Shown piece by piece: positions 8,369 to 16,283 of a stretch of DNA of 64,000 nucleotides; the stretch's first letter is position 1; every line of letters begins with the position of its first letter. The DNA is from Duganella sp. sic0402 (GTDB taxonomy: Bacteria > Pseudomonadota > Gammaproteobacteria > Burkholderiales > Burkholderiaceae_D): assembly GCF_019219065.1 (NCBI RefSeq), contig NZ_JAHUWK010000015.1, positions 47,183 to 111,182 on the forward strand, read 5' to 3'. The position numbers were made by a program, and so were the translations under genes. A model generated the notes under the pieces. It worked only from the letters and a program-made list of their open reading frames with translations. It was not told the DNA's origin and searched no databases.

Positions 8369-9366
8369 TATTCAGGACGAATATGCTCACGCAGCGCTTG
8401 CAGGATGTCGGCGATAGCCACGCCATCCGCTTCCGCTTCAAAGTTGCGCAGCACGCGGTGCGCCAGCACCGGCAGCAGCATCTCGGCGATATCTTCGCGC
8501 GTGACGGCCAGTCGGCCCTGCATCAGTGCGCGCGCCTTGGATGCCAGTACCAGCGCCTGCCCTGCGCGCGGACCAGCGCCCCAGCCGATATGCTTTTGCA
8601 CCGCAGGGACCGTAGTCAGCGATGGACGCGTTGCGCGCACCAGCCGCGTTGCGTAGGTCACCAGATGGTCGCCGATCTCGATGTCGCGCACCAGTTGCTG
8701 GAGGCGCAGCAGCGTAGCCACATCCATCACCGGTTCAGCGTCTTTCAGGCCGGCGTGCGTGGTAGCGGAAACCATGGCGATTTCCTCGGCCTCGCTTGGA
8801 TACACCACATCGATGCGCAGCAGGAAGCGGTCCAGCTGCGCTTCCGGCAGCGGATATGTGCCCGCCTGTTCGATCGGATTCTGCGTCGCCAGCACAAAGA
8901 AAGGCTTGGGCAGCTTGTGCGTCTGGCCAGCGAAGGTCACGCTGCGTTCCTGCATCGCTTCCAGCAGCGCCGACTGTGTCTTCGGCGGGGCGCGGTTGAT
9001 CTCATCGGCCAGCAGCACCTGCGTGAACACCGGCCCTTGCTGGAAGCGGAACTCGCGCTTGCGCGTCGCATGGTCTTCTTCCAGAATCTCGGTGCCGACG
9101 ATATCGGACGGCATCAGGTCCGGCGTGAATTGCACGCGATGGAAGTCCAGTTCGGTCGCCTGCGACAAGGATTTCACCAGCAGCGTCTTGCCCAGTCCCG
9201 GCACGCCCTCGACCAGCGCGTGGCCGCCCGCCAGCAGGCAGATGATCAACGAGTCGATCACGTTTTCCTGCCCGATAATCACGCGCGCCATGCTCGCCTT
9301 CAGCGCCTTCACCTTGGCGGTCAGTTCGCCGATTTCATGTTCGCTCCAGGCGATACCTTCAGCCAT
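8368..9366 (-). CDS. MoxR-family AAA+ ATPase
   Basis: This 332-residue AAA+ ATPase has Walker A GVPGLGKT (residues 54-61), Walker B LLADEINR (118-125) and the MoxR-typical PPKTQSALLEAMQERSV, ATQNPIEQAGTYPLPEAQLDRF sequences (read in pieces). MoxR proteins remodel or insert cofactors into partner complexes together with vWA-domain proteins. I chose the ATG at 9366: it lies two bases after the DUF4159 stop with GGGAG upstream, whereas the longer open frame to 9459 runs into the DUF4159 gene. The sequence and length are normal for the family. It probably powers the whole operon's function by acting on the DUF58/BatA-like/DUF4175-like membrane group. Confidence 0.93.
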   Translation of the reverse strand: MAEGIAWSEHEIGELTAKVKALKASMARVIIGQENVIDSLIICLLAGGHALVEGVPGLGKTLLVKSLSQATELDFHRVQFTPDLMPSDIVGTEILEEDHATRKREFRFQQGPVFTQVLLADEINRAPPKTQSALLEAMQERSVTFAGQTHKLPKPFFVLATQNPIEQAGTYPLPEAQLDRFLLRIDVVYPSEAEEIAMVSATTHAGLKDAEPVMDVATLLRLQQLVRDIEIGDHLVTYATRLVRATRPSLTTVPAVQKHIGWGAGPRAGQALVLASKARALMQGRLAVTREDIAEMLLPVLAHRVLRNFEAEADGVAIADILQALREHIRPE

Positions 9367-9368
9367 AA

Positions 9369-9992
9369 CTACGCTCCCAACGCATATTGAATGATATTGA
9401 CCGCAAAGCGGGTATTGTCGACGGCGAGGAAACGCTTGTTGCGGAAGTCGTAATCCCATTCGCAGCCATAGTCCTTGTTGCTGTACAAAAGCCGCACGCG
9501 GCCGCCCACCTCGATCGCCTTCAGATAATCGTGCACCAGATCGTCGCCCCAGCCGTTCAGCTCCACGGCGGTATTCGGCGGCCCATCTTCAAACTTGAAG
9601 AAGCTGGAATAGACCGGATGATTATTGGGGATCTTGTGCAGCGCCTTCGGCCCGAAGATGCGGCCGATTTCAGCTTCAAACGATTTCGCAAACAGCCCGT
9701 CGATATCGTGGTTGCAGTCATCCACGAACAGGAAGCCGCCACCCTTGATATAGCGCTCCAGATTCTTGCGCTCGGCCGCCGTGAACTGCACCAGCTTGTG
9801 GCCGGCGAAATAGCAGAACGGCGCCTCCAGCATCTTCGGATCGGACAGCGCGACGATGCGCTCAACGGGATCAACCCGCAAGGTGGTGTACTCCACCAGC
9901 GAGTTGAGCACATTGCTGGGCATGCGGACATCCACATCCCAGTCGCCCGACTCATACGTCAGACGGGTGAAATAGAAATCGTACGAAGCCAC
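9369..9992 (-). CDS. DUF4159 domain protein
   Basis: This 207-residue protein matches the DUF4159 pattern: an opening FYFTRLTYESGDWDVD, the GGGFLFVDDCN element (about residues 107-117), and the closing NTRFAVNIIQYALGA. The fold is predicted to be glutamine-amidotransferase-like without the catalytic residues. In other bacteria DUF4159 is either a stand-alone protein or the C-terminal part of large BatA-type proteins; here it stands alone and has no signal peptide or membrane segment. It lies eight bases after the second tldE and two bases before moxR, so it bridges the protease genes and the MoxR module. The biochemical role is unknown. Confidence 0.82.
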   Translation of the reverse strand: MASYDFYFTRLTYESGDWDVDVRMPSNVLNSLVEYTTLRVDPVERIVALSDPKMLEAPFCYFAGHKLVQFTAAERKNLERYIKGGGFLFVDDCNHDIDGLFAKSFEAEIGRIFGPKALHKIPNNHPVYSSFFKFEDGPPNTAVELNGWGDDLVHDYLKAIEVGGRVRLLYSNKDYGCEWDYDFRNKRFLAVDNTRFAVNIIQYALGA

Positions 9993-9999
9993 AGCAGCC

Positions 10000-11337
10000 T
10001 TATACCGCGTCCGACAGCGACGTAAAGTTAAAGTCGCGCACCTTCATCGCCGGGATCAGCATCTGATAGCGCACTTCATCGCCACCGATCACCACCGGTT
10101 TTCCCAGTTCATCTATATTGTTCAGCATCGTCACCGGGCTTTCATTGAAGCGGAAGTTCTTCACCGGATGCTTGATCTTGCCGTTCTCGATATAGAAAGT
10201 GCCGTCGCGCGTCAGGCCGGTCAGCAGCAGCGACTGCGGATCGACCATGCGGATATACCAGGTGCGGGTGACCAGGATGCCCTTCTTGGTATTGGCGATC
10301 AGTTCCTCGGTCGATTTGCTGCCGCCCGTCATGATCATATTGCCGTGGCGGCCAGTGGCGCGCTGGCCCTGCTTCTCGGCCCAGTAGCGGGTGTAGTCCA
10401 GCGACGCGATCTTGCCGTTCTTGATCACGTCCGCGCGCTCACGCGCCAGCATCGCCTGGCTATCCCAAGGCAGCACTGGCACGTCCGGATTCCACGGGTC
10501 GGCATAGATGTTCACCTGTTCGTCGAACAGCTTCTCGCCCAGGCGATTGCCGCCGCCCTTCTTCGACAGGAAGCTGCGGCCCTCGTCGGCCTGCCGTGCA
10601 TCGAAGGCGCCATACATGCGGCCGATGATTTCCGAAGTGGCGGCCGGCTCCAGGATCACCGTGTAGCGGCCCGGTTCCAGCGCCTTGGCCTCCACCGATT
10701 TCAGTGCCTTCTCGATGGCGATCTCGGAAGCTTCGCGTGCGTCGAACTTGCGCGCATCATTGGCAGATCGGGTCACCCAGCCGGAACCACGGCCATCTTC
10801 GGTGCGCGTAGTCACGGTGAAGCCCAGATTGCTCAGCGTCTGGTAGCCGAATACGCCATTCGAATTGGCCACCGTTTCAAAGCCGGTGGTGTCGCTGAAG
10901 AAGCCAGCGGCGATCAGGCCCTGCTTGCGCGCCGAGTTGATACTGGCCGCAGCCACTTCGGCGCGATACTCCGGGTCGATGGCGGCAGTCGCCTCGCTGA
11001 AGGTGGCGGAAGGTTTGAAATCCTGCTTTTTAATCGCCGGCAGGAATTCAGGATTCTCCGGCGCCAGGCGCGCCACATCTTCCGCCCGGCGCACCACTTT
11101 TTCCAGCGACTTGTCGTCAAACTCATTGATCGATGCGGTGCCCTGGCGCTTCCCGAAAGCGACGCTCACCGTCAGCTGCGTATTCGAATTCAAGCCCGCA
11201 GTCGACACAGCGTTGCGCGCATAGCGGATATTGCCGTTACGCGTACCGTTGATCTGCACGCGGCATTCATCGGCCTTGGACAGCGACATGACTTTGTCGC
11301 AGATGCGCTTTGCTTCTTCCTGATTCAGCATCTTCAT
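10000..11337 (-). CDS. TldE/PmbA-like subunit, copy 1
   Basis: This 445-residue protein belongs to the TldD/PmbA family and lacks the HExxxH motif, as expected of the non-catalytic TldE (PmbA) subunit. It has the family's N-terminal domain (ECRVQINGTRNGNIRYARN at about 24-42) and C-terminal barrel (NTKKGILVTRTWYIRMVDP, LTGLTRDGTFYIENGKI). TldD-TldE heterodimers are proteases that trim unfolded peptides such as microcin B17 precursors and CcdA antitoxin. No signal peptide is seen. AGGA lies nine bases before the chosen ATG (11337); ATG 11331 is an alternative. It follows copy 1 of tldD by six bases and closely resembles the copy at 13003-14340. Confidence 0.88.
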   Translation of the reverse strand: MKMLNQEEAKRICDKVMSLSKADECRVQINGTRNGNIRYARNAVSTAGLNSNTQLTVSVAFGKRQGTASINEFDDKSLEKVVRRAEDVARLAPENPEFLPAIKKQDFKPSATFSEATAAIDPEYRAEVAAASINSARKQGLIAAGFFSDTTGFETVANSNGVFGYQTLSNLGFTVTTRTEDGRGSGWVTRSANDARKFDAREASEIAIEKALKSVEAKALEPGRYTVILEPAATSEIIGRMYGAFDARQADEGRSFLSKKGGGNRLGEKLFDEQVNIYADPWNPDVPVLPWDSQAMLARERADVIKNGKIASLDYTRYWAEKQGQRATGRHGNMIMTGGSKSTEELIANTKKGILVTRTWYIRMVDPQSLLLTGLTRDGTFYIENGKIKHPVKNFRFNESPVTMLNNIDELGKPVVIGGDEVRYQMLIPAMKVRDFNFTSLSDAV

Positions 11338-11343
11338 CGTTGT

Positions 11344-12981
11344 TTATCCTATTTTGCGGGCAGTGTTGATCACGTTGACGCCGTTGAAGCGCGTGGTTGG
11401 CGAACCATGCGACACGGCGCTGACCTGGCTAGGCTGGCCTTTTCCATCAAAGAACGAGCCGCCCATGCGCCAGTCGCGCTCATCACACAAGGCGGTACAG
11501 GCGTTCCAGAATTCCTGCGTGTTCGATTGGTAAGCCACGTCTTCCAGCTGATTGACGATCTTGCCGTTCTTGATTTCAAAGTACAGCTGGCCGCCAAACT
11601 GGAAGTTGTAGCGCTGCTGGTCAATCGAGAACGAGCCACGGCCCAGGATATAGATGCCTTTCTTGACGTCTTTGATCATCTCGTCCGGCGTCAGCTTCTT
11701 CTTGCCCGCTTCCAGCGACACGTTCGGCATGCGCTGGAACTGCACGCTGCTCCAGCTGTCGGCGTAGGAACAGCCATGCGATTCTTTTTCGCCGATGACG
11801 GCGGCCTGGTCGCGCGTCGCCTGGTAGTTGACCAGAATACCGTTGCGTATCAGGTCCCAGCGCTTGGAGGCCACGCCTTCGTCGTCATAGCCGACCAGGC
11901 CGAGCGACCCCGGCGTGGTCTTGTCGGCGACGAAGTTGACCATCTCCGAGCCGTACTTGAAGTTCTTGCTCTTCCACTTGTCCAGCGTGGCGAAGCTGGT
12001 GCCGGCGTAGTTGGCCTCATAGCCCAGCACGCGATCCAGCTCAGTCGCATGGCCGACCGATTCATGGATGGTCAGGAACAGGTGTTCCGGCGACAGCACC
12101 AGATCGTACTTGCCCGGTTCGACCGTTTTTGCGGTCAGCTTCTCGCGCGCCTGGCGGCCGGCCGCACGCGCGTCTTCGATCAGGTCGTACGCGCCCTTAT
12201 AAAGCGTGGTCACATTGCCTGCGGCCTTGACCCGGTTCTCCGGCTTGCAGTCGAAGAACTCATAGCCCATGCTGGCTGGCGACGACAGGCCATCACGGGT
12301 GCGGAACTTGCCGCTGGCCTTATCGACCGCAGTGGCGGTGAACGGCGACCACAAACGATGCACATCCTGGTCGATATACGATCCGTCGGTCGACGCGAAA
12401 TACTTTTGCTGGTTGACCTGGAACAGATTGGCGGCCATGAAGCTGGCGCCTGCATCCAGCCCAGCCTTGTTGGCGGCCAGCAGCAGCTCCGCTTTTTCCT
12501 TGATCGGCACCGCGCGCCAGTCTTTTTTGAACGGCGTAGCCCACGACACTTCACCAACGCCTTTCACCGGCGCCAGCAGCACCGGTTCGCTTTGCAGCTT
12601 GGAATTCGCACGTGCGATGGCCACCGCCTGGCGCGCCGCATCGGCCACCGAGTCCAGCGTCATCACATTGGTCGAGCAAAAGCCGTAAGCCCCGTTGGCG
12701 ATCACGCGCACACCGACACCGGACGATTCGGTGTTGACGATGTTTTCCACGTTCAGGTCACGCGTGGTGATGAACTGGTTCAGATAGCGGCCGATGCGCA
12801 CGTCGCAATACGACGCACCGGCCTTGGTGGCCGCGTTCATTGCGGCGTCGGCCAGTGACTTCTTGAACTGCACGGCCATGGGGTTGAGCAGCTCTTCGGC
12901 CGCGATCGCATTGCCGAAAACCGGCACCAGCAGGCTGCCGCCAGCGACGGCGCCTACTTTTAAGAATGAACGACGTTCCAC
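11344..12981 (-). CDS. TldD-like metalloprotease subunit with Tat signal, copy 1
   Basis: This 545-residue catalytic subunit has the zinc motif HESVGH (H306, E307, H311) within TIHESVGHATELDRVLG. The N-terminus, MERRSFLKVG followed by a hydrophobic stretch and AIA, is a twin-arginine (Tat) signal, so the folded protein is predicted to be exported, unlike cytosolic E. coli TldD. The C-terminal region reads FFDGKGQ where I recall MCGKDGQ in E. coli TldD; the Cys zinc ligand thus appears to be Asp (D512), although Cys495 and Cys499 lie close by. It is preceded by tldE copy 2 and followed by tldE copy 1 in the same operon. Substrate unknown. Confidence 0.88.
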   Translation of the reverse strand: MERRSFLKVGAVAGGSLLVPVFGNAIAAEELLNPMAVQFKKSLADAAMNAATKAGASYCDVRIGRYLNQFITTRDLNVENIVNTESSGVGVRVIANGAYGFCSTNVMTLDSVADAARQAVAIARANSKLQSEPVLLAPVKGVGEVSWATPFKKDWRAVPIKEKAELLLAANKAGLDAGASFMAANLFQVNQQKYFASTDGSYIDQDVHRLWSPFTATAVDKASGKFRTRDGLSSPASMGYEFFDCKPENRVKAAGNVTTLYKGAYDLIEDARAAGRQAREKLTAKTVEPGKYDLVLSPEHLFLTIHESVGHATELDRVLGYEANYAGTSFATLDKWKSKNFKYGSEMVNFVADKTTPGSLGLVGYDDEGVASKRWDLIRNGILVNYQATRDQAAVIGEKESHGCSYADSWSSVQFQRMPNVSLEAGKKKLTPDEMIKDVKKGIYILGRGSFSIDQQRYNFQFGGQLYFEIKNGKIVNQLEDVAYQSNTQEFWNACTALCDERDWRMGGSFFDGKGQPSQVSAVSHGSPTTRFNGVNVINTARKIG

Positions 12982-13002
12982 TATGTACTCCTGGGTTAAA
13001 AC

Positions 13003-14340
13003 TTACACTGCATCCGACAGCGACGTGAAGTTGAAATCGCGGACCTTCATGGCCGGGATCAGCAACTGGAATTGCGACTCGTCGCCCGACAGAATCTCCG
13101 GCTTGCCGATTTCATCGATGTTGTTCAGCATCGACACCGGGCTTTCGTTAAAGCGGAAGTTCTTGATCGGATGCTTGATCTTGCCGTTCTCGATGTAGAA
13201 GGTGCCGTCGCGCGTCAGGCCGGTCAGCAGCAGCGATTGCGGGTCCACCATGCGGATGTACCAGGTGCGCGTAACCAGGATGCCTTTCTTGGTATTGGCA
13301 ATCAACTCCTCGGTCGACTTGTTGGTGCCAGCCATGATGATATTACCCGGCGAGCCAATCGCGCGCTTGCCCTGCTTCTTGGCCCAGTACTGCGAGTAGT
13401 CCAGATTGGCGATGCGGCCATTCTTGATGATGTCCTGACGCTCGCGCGCCAACATGCTGCCAGCATCCCACGGCAGCACGGCGACATCCTTGTCCCATGG
13501 ATCGGCCCATACATTGACCTGCTCATCGAACAGCTTCTCGCCCAGGCGGTTGCCGCCGCCTTTCTTCGACAGGAAGCTGCGGCCCTCGTCGGCCGAACGT
13601 GCATCGAAGGCGTTGAACATGTATGCCAGCACGTCGGAGGTGGCGGCCGGCTCCAGGATCACCGTGTAGCGGCCCGGCTCCAGCGCCTTGGCGTCCACCG
13701 ATTTGAGTGCTTTCTCAATGGCGATATCCGACGCCGAACGCGCATCGAACTTGCTGGCGTCGCCGACACTGCGCTTGACCCAGCCGGAACCCCGGCCGTC
13801 TTCGGTGCGCACAGTCAGCGTGAAGTCCAGCCCCGTATCCTGCTGGTAGCCGAATACGCCGTTCGAATTGGCGATGGCGCTAAACGACGTGCCGTCGGTG
13901 AAGAAGCCCGCCGCCACCAGCTTGTTCTTGCGCGAGTTCTCGATGCTGTATGCCGCCACCTGCGCGCGGAATTCCGGATCGATGTCGGCGGTCTTCTGGA
14001 AGAAGGTCTGCGTGGCCTTGTACTCCTGCTTGGTCGGCGTCGGCATGAACTCCGGATTTTCCGGCGCCAGGCGCGCCAGGTCTTCCGCACGGCGCACCGC
14101 TTTTTCCAGCGACTTGTCATCGAACTCGTTGATCGATGCAGTGCCCTGCTTTTTGCCGAAGGCCACCGACACCACCAGCTGCGTGTCTTCGATCAGGCCG
14201 GCGGTCGACACGGCATTGCGCGCGTAGCGGATATTGCCTTTGCGGCTGCCGGTGATGTTGACTTCGCACTGATCGGCCTTGGTCAGCGACAGCACTTTAT
14301 CGCTGATACGCTTGGTCTCTTCTTGACTCAGGAATTTCAT
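13003..14340 (-). CDS. TldE/PmbA-like subunit, copy 2
   Basis: This 445-residue protein is the same length as, and plainly paralogous to, the copy at 10000-11337: both share ILVTRTWYIRMVDPQSLLL and the ending KVRDFNFTSLSDAV. It lacks HExxxH, so it is the regulatory or structural TldE-type subunit. I set the start at the ATG at 14340 (MKFLSQEETKRISDK), which aligns with copy 1; the open frame continues to 14433, but that extension lies inside the upstream tldD gene. No export signal is present, so if it partners the Tat-exported TldD it must either be carried along with it or act in the cytoplasm. The gap to tldD copy 2 is 19 bp and to tldD copy 1 is 21 bp. Confidence 0.88.
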   Translation of the reverse strand: MKFLSQEETKRISDKVLSLTKADQCEVNITGSRKGNIRYARNAVSTAGLIEDTQLVVSVAFGKKQGTASINEFDDKSLEKAVRRAEDLARLAPENPEFMPTPTKQEYKATQTFFQKTADIDPEFRAQVAAYSIENSRKNKLVAAGFFTDGTSFSAIANSNGVFGYQQDTGLDFTLTVRTEDGRGSGWVKRSVGDASKFDARSASDIAIEKALKSVDAKALEPGRYTVILEPAATSDVLAYMFNAFDARSADEGRSFLSKKGGGNRLGEKLFDEQVNVWADPWDKDVAVLPWDAGSMLARERQDIIKNGRIANLDYSQYWAKKQGKRAIGSPGNIIMAGTNKSTEELIANTKKGILVTRTWYIRMVDPQSLLLTGLTRDGTFYIENGKIKHPIKNFRFNESPVSMLNNIDEIGKPEILSGDESQFQLLIPAMKVRDFNFTSLSDAV

Positions 14341-14359
14341 AGTTGTCTCTCTCCAGGAC

Positions 14360-15997
14360 TTAGCCGATCTTGCGGGCGGTATTGATAACGTTGACGCCGT
14401 TGAAGCGCGTGGTCGAAGCACCGTGCGACACAATCGACACTTGCGGCGGCTGGCCCTTGCCGTCGAAGAAGGAACCGCCCATGCGCCAATCGCGCTCGTC
14501 GCAGATCGCCACGCAGGCGTTCCAGAATTCCTGGGTGTTGGACTGGTAGGCTACGTCCTCCAGCTGCTGGCCGATCTTGCCGTTCTTGATCTCGTAGAAC
14601 AGCTGGCCGCCAAACTGGAAGTTGTAGCGTTGCTGGTCGATCGAGAACGAACCATCGCCGACGATATAGATCCCCTTCTTGACGTCCTTGATCATCTCGT
14701 CCGGCGTCAGCTTTTTCTTGCCGGCCTTGAGCGACACGTTCGGCATGCGCTGGAACTGCACATTGGCCCAGTTGTCCGCATACGAGCAGCCGTGCGATTC
14801 TTTCTCGCCGATGATGTGGGCCTGGTCGCGCGTGGCCTGGTAGTTGACCAGGATGCCGTCCTTGATGATGTCCCAGTTCTTGCACTTGACGCCTTCGTCG
14901 TCGTAGCCCACCGCGCCCAGAGAACCCGGCGTGGTCTTGTCGGCGACGATGTTGACGATGTCGGCGCCATACTTGAATTTCCTGGTCTGCCATTTGTCCA
15001 GCGTGGCGAAGCTGGTGCCAGCGTAATTGGCCTCGTAGCCCAGCACACGATCCAGCTCGGTCGGGTGGCCAACCGATTCGTGGATGGTCAGCCACAGGTG
15101 CTCTGGCGTCAGCACCAGATCGTATTTTCCCGGCTCCACCGACTTGGCTTTCAGCTTGGCCCTGGCCTGCTTGCCGGCCAGGCGCGCATCTTCAATGATG
15201 TCGTAGGATTTGGTGTACAGCGTGGTCACGCCGCCAGCCGCCTGCAGCTTGTGCTCGGGACGTGCGTCCAGGTATTCATAGCCCATGCCGACCGGGGCCG
15301 ACAAGCCCTGGCGGTTGCGGAACTTGTTCTCTTTCTTATCGACGGCGGTGGCGAAGAACGGCACCCACAGGCGATGCACATCCTGGTCGATATACGAGCC
15401 GTCGGTGGAGGCAAAGTACTTCTGCTGGTTGACCTGGAACAGCAAGGACTGCATGAAGCTGGCGCCGCCGTCCATGCCGGCCTTGTTGGCGGCGATCAGC
15501 AGCTCGGCCTTGTCCTTGATCGGCACCGTGCGCCAGTCCTTGACGATGGGCGTGGCCCACGACACTTCGCCCACGCCCTTCACCGGCGCCAGGATCAGCG
15601 GCTCGGTTTGCAGCTTGGCGTTGGCCTTGGCGATCGCCACCGCCTGGCGCGCGGCAGCAGCCACGCCATCCGGCGTCATGTCATTGGTGGCGGCAAAGCC
15701 GTAAGCGCCGCCGGCGATCACGCGCACGCCGACGCCGGCCGATTCGGTGTTGGTGACGTTTTCCACGTTCAGGTCGCGGGTGGTGATGAACTGATTCAGG
15801 TAGCGGCCCACGCGCACGTCGCAGTACGAGGCGCCGGCTTGCGTGGCGGCCATCATCGCGGTGTCGGCCAGGGTTTTCTTGAACTTGATATCCACTGGCT
15901 TGAGCAGCTCTTCGGCAGCGATGGCGCGGCCAAAGGTGGGCAGCAGCATGGTGCCCATCGCCAGACTACTGATATTGAGGAATGCACGTCGTTCCAT
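14360..15997 (-). CDS. TldD-like metalloprotease subunit with Tat signal, copy 2 (first gene of operon)
   Basis: This 545-residue protein is equal in length to copy 1 and collinear with it. It has the Tat-type N-terminus MERRAFLNIS, a hydrophobic stretch and an AIA cleavage site; the zinc motif HESVGH in TIHESVGHPTELDRVLG at the same position; and the same FFDGKGQ segment in place of the expected Cys. GGAG lies five bases upstream of the ATG. This is the first gene of the ten-gene operon; a weak promoter-like pair and five GTGTCCG repeats lie upstream. The near-identical arrangement of the two tldD-tldE pairs indicates a tandem duplication of the pair as a unit. Confidence 0.88.
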   Translation of the reverse strand: MERRAFLNISSLAMGTMLLPTFGRAIAAEELLKPVDIKFKKTLADTAMMAATQAGASYCDVRVGRYLNQFITTRDLNVENVTNTESAGVGVRVIAGGAYGFAATNDMTPDGVAAAARQAVAIAKANAKLQTEPLILAPVKGVGEVSWATPIVKDWRTVPIKDKAELLIAANKAGMDGGASFMQSLLFQVNQQKYFASTDGSYIDQDVHRLWVPFFATAVDKKENKFRNRQGLSAPVGMGYEYLDARPEHKLQAAGGVTTLYTKSYDIIEDARLAGKQARAKLKAKSVEPGKYDLVLTPEHLWLTIHESVGHPTELDRVLGYEANYAGTSFATLDKWQTRKFKYGADIVNIVADKTTPGSLGAVGYDDEGVKCKNWDIIKDGILVNYQATRDQAHIIGEKESHGCSYADNWANVQFQRMPNVSLKAGKKKLTPDEMIKDVKKGIYIVGDGSFSIDQQRYNFQFGGQLFYEIKNGKIGQQLEDVAYQSNTQEFWNACVAICDERDWRMGGSFFDGKGQPPQVSIVSHGASTTRFNGVNVINTARKIG

Positions 15998-16067
15998 ATT
16001 ATCTCCAACATTGTTGTGGGCCAGCCGCCCATATGGCTGAATATCCGTCGCCTGTTCTAGGGTTTTT

Positions 16068-16097
16068 ACAATATTAGCGCCGGGTTAAGAACACCAA
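16068..16097 (-). promoter_or_regulatory. Possible sigma70-like promoter of tldD/E-MoxR operon
   Basis: On the minus strand, TTGGTG (16097-16092) and TATTGT (16073-16068) are 18 bp apart, about 70 bp before the first tldD start. Both match the sigma70 consensus only partly. This is the best pair I can find in the 286-bp divergent gap, and it is weak evidence without transcription data. Confidence 0.3.
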
Positions 16098-16144
16098 TTG
16101 CAAAATGTATGCCATCGGCATGCGTTCTGCAAGCGGCAATTTGC

Positions 16145-16194
16145 GTGTCCGAAGTGTCCGCTTATGTGTCCGCGTGGTGTCCGGCCAGTGTCCG
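16145..16194 (+). repeat. Five phased GTGTCCG direct repeats in divergent promoter region
   Basis: GTGTCCG occurs at 16145, 16154, 16166, 16177 and 16188, always in the same orientation. The start-to-start distances are 9, 12, 11 and 11 bases, close to one helical turn. The cluster lies about 50 bp upstream of the possible operon promoter and about 90 bp before the methyltransferase-like gene. Phased direct repeats of this type are typical of cooperative binding by a response regulator or other activator. The protein that binds here is not identifiable from sequence. Confidence 0.7.
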
Positions 16195-16283
16195 CGCACC
16201 GGGGCGGTGCGCACGCCTTTTCGCTTGACCTGTTTGCGTGCTTGGCCGATGATCGCTCACCACCACACTTCAGGAGATTGTGC

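Noticed and set aside
10168..12858. Plus-strand open frame of about 896 codons across tldE and tldD copy 1
   Set aside because: It spans two confidently called minus-strand genes and their gap; Arg/His/Ala/Gln-rich translation with no motif.
14423..16060. Plus-strand open frame opposite tldD copy 2
   Set aside because: Shadow of a conserved metalloprotease gene; the opposite strand has the HExxxH motif and Tat signal.
16145..16194. GTGTCCG repeats as a CRISPR array or replication iterons
   Set aside because: The units are seven bases with 2-5 base spacers, far too short for CRISPR, and there is no rep gene nearby. An operator array fits better.
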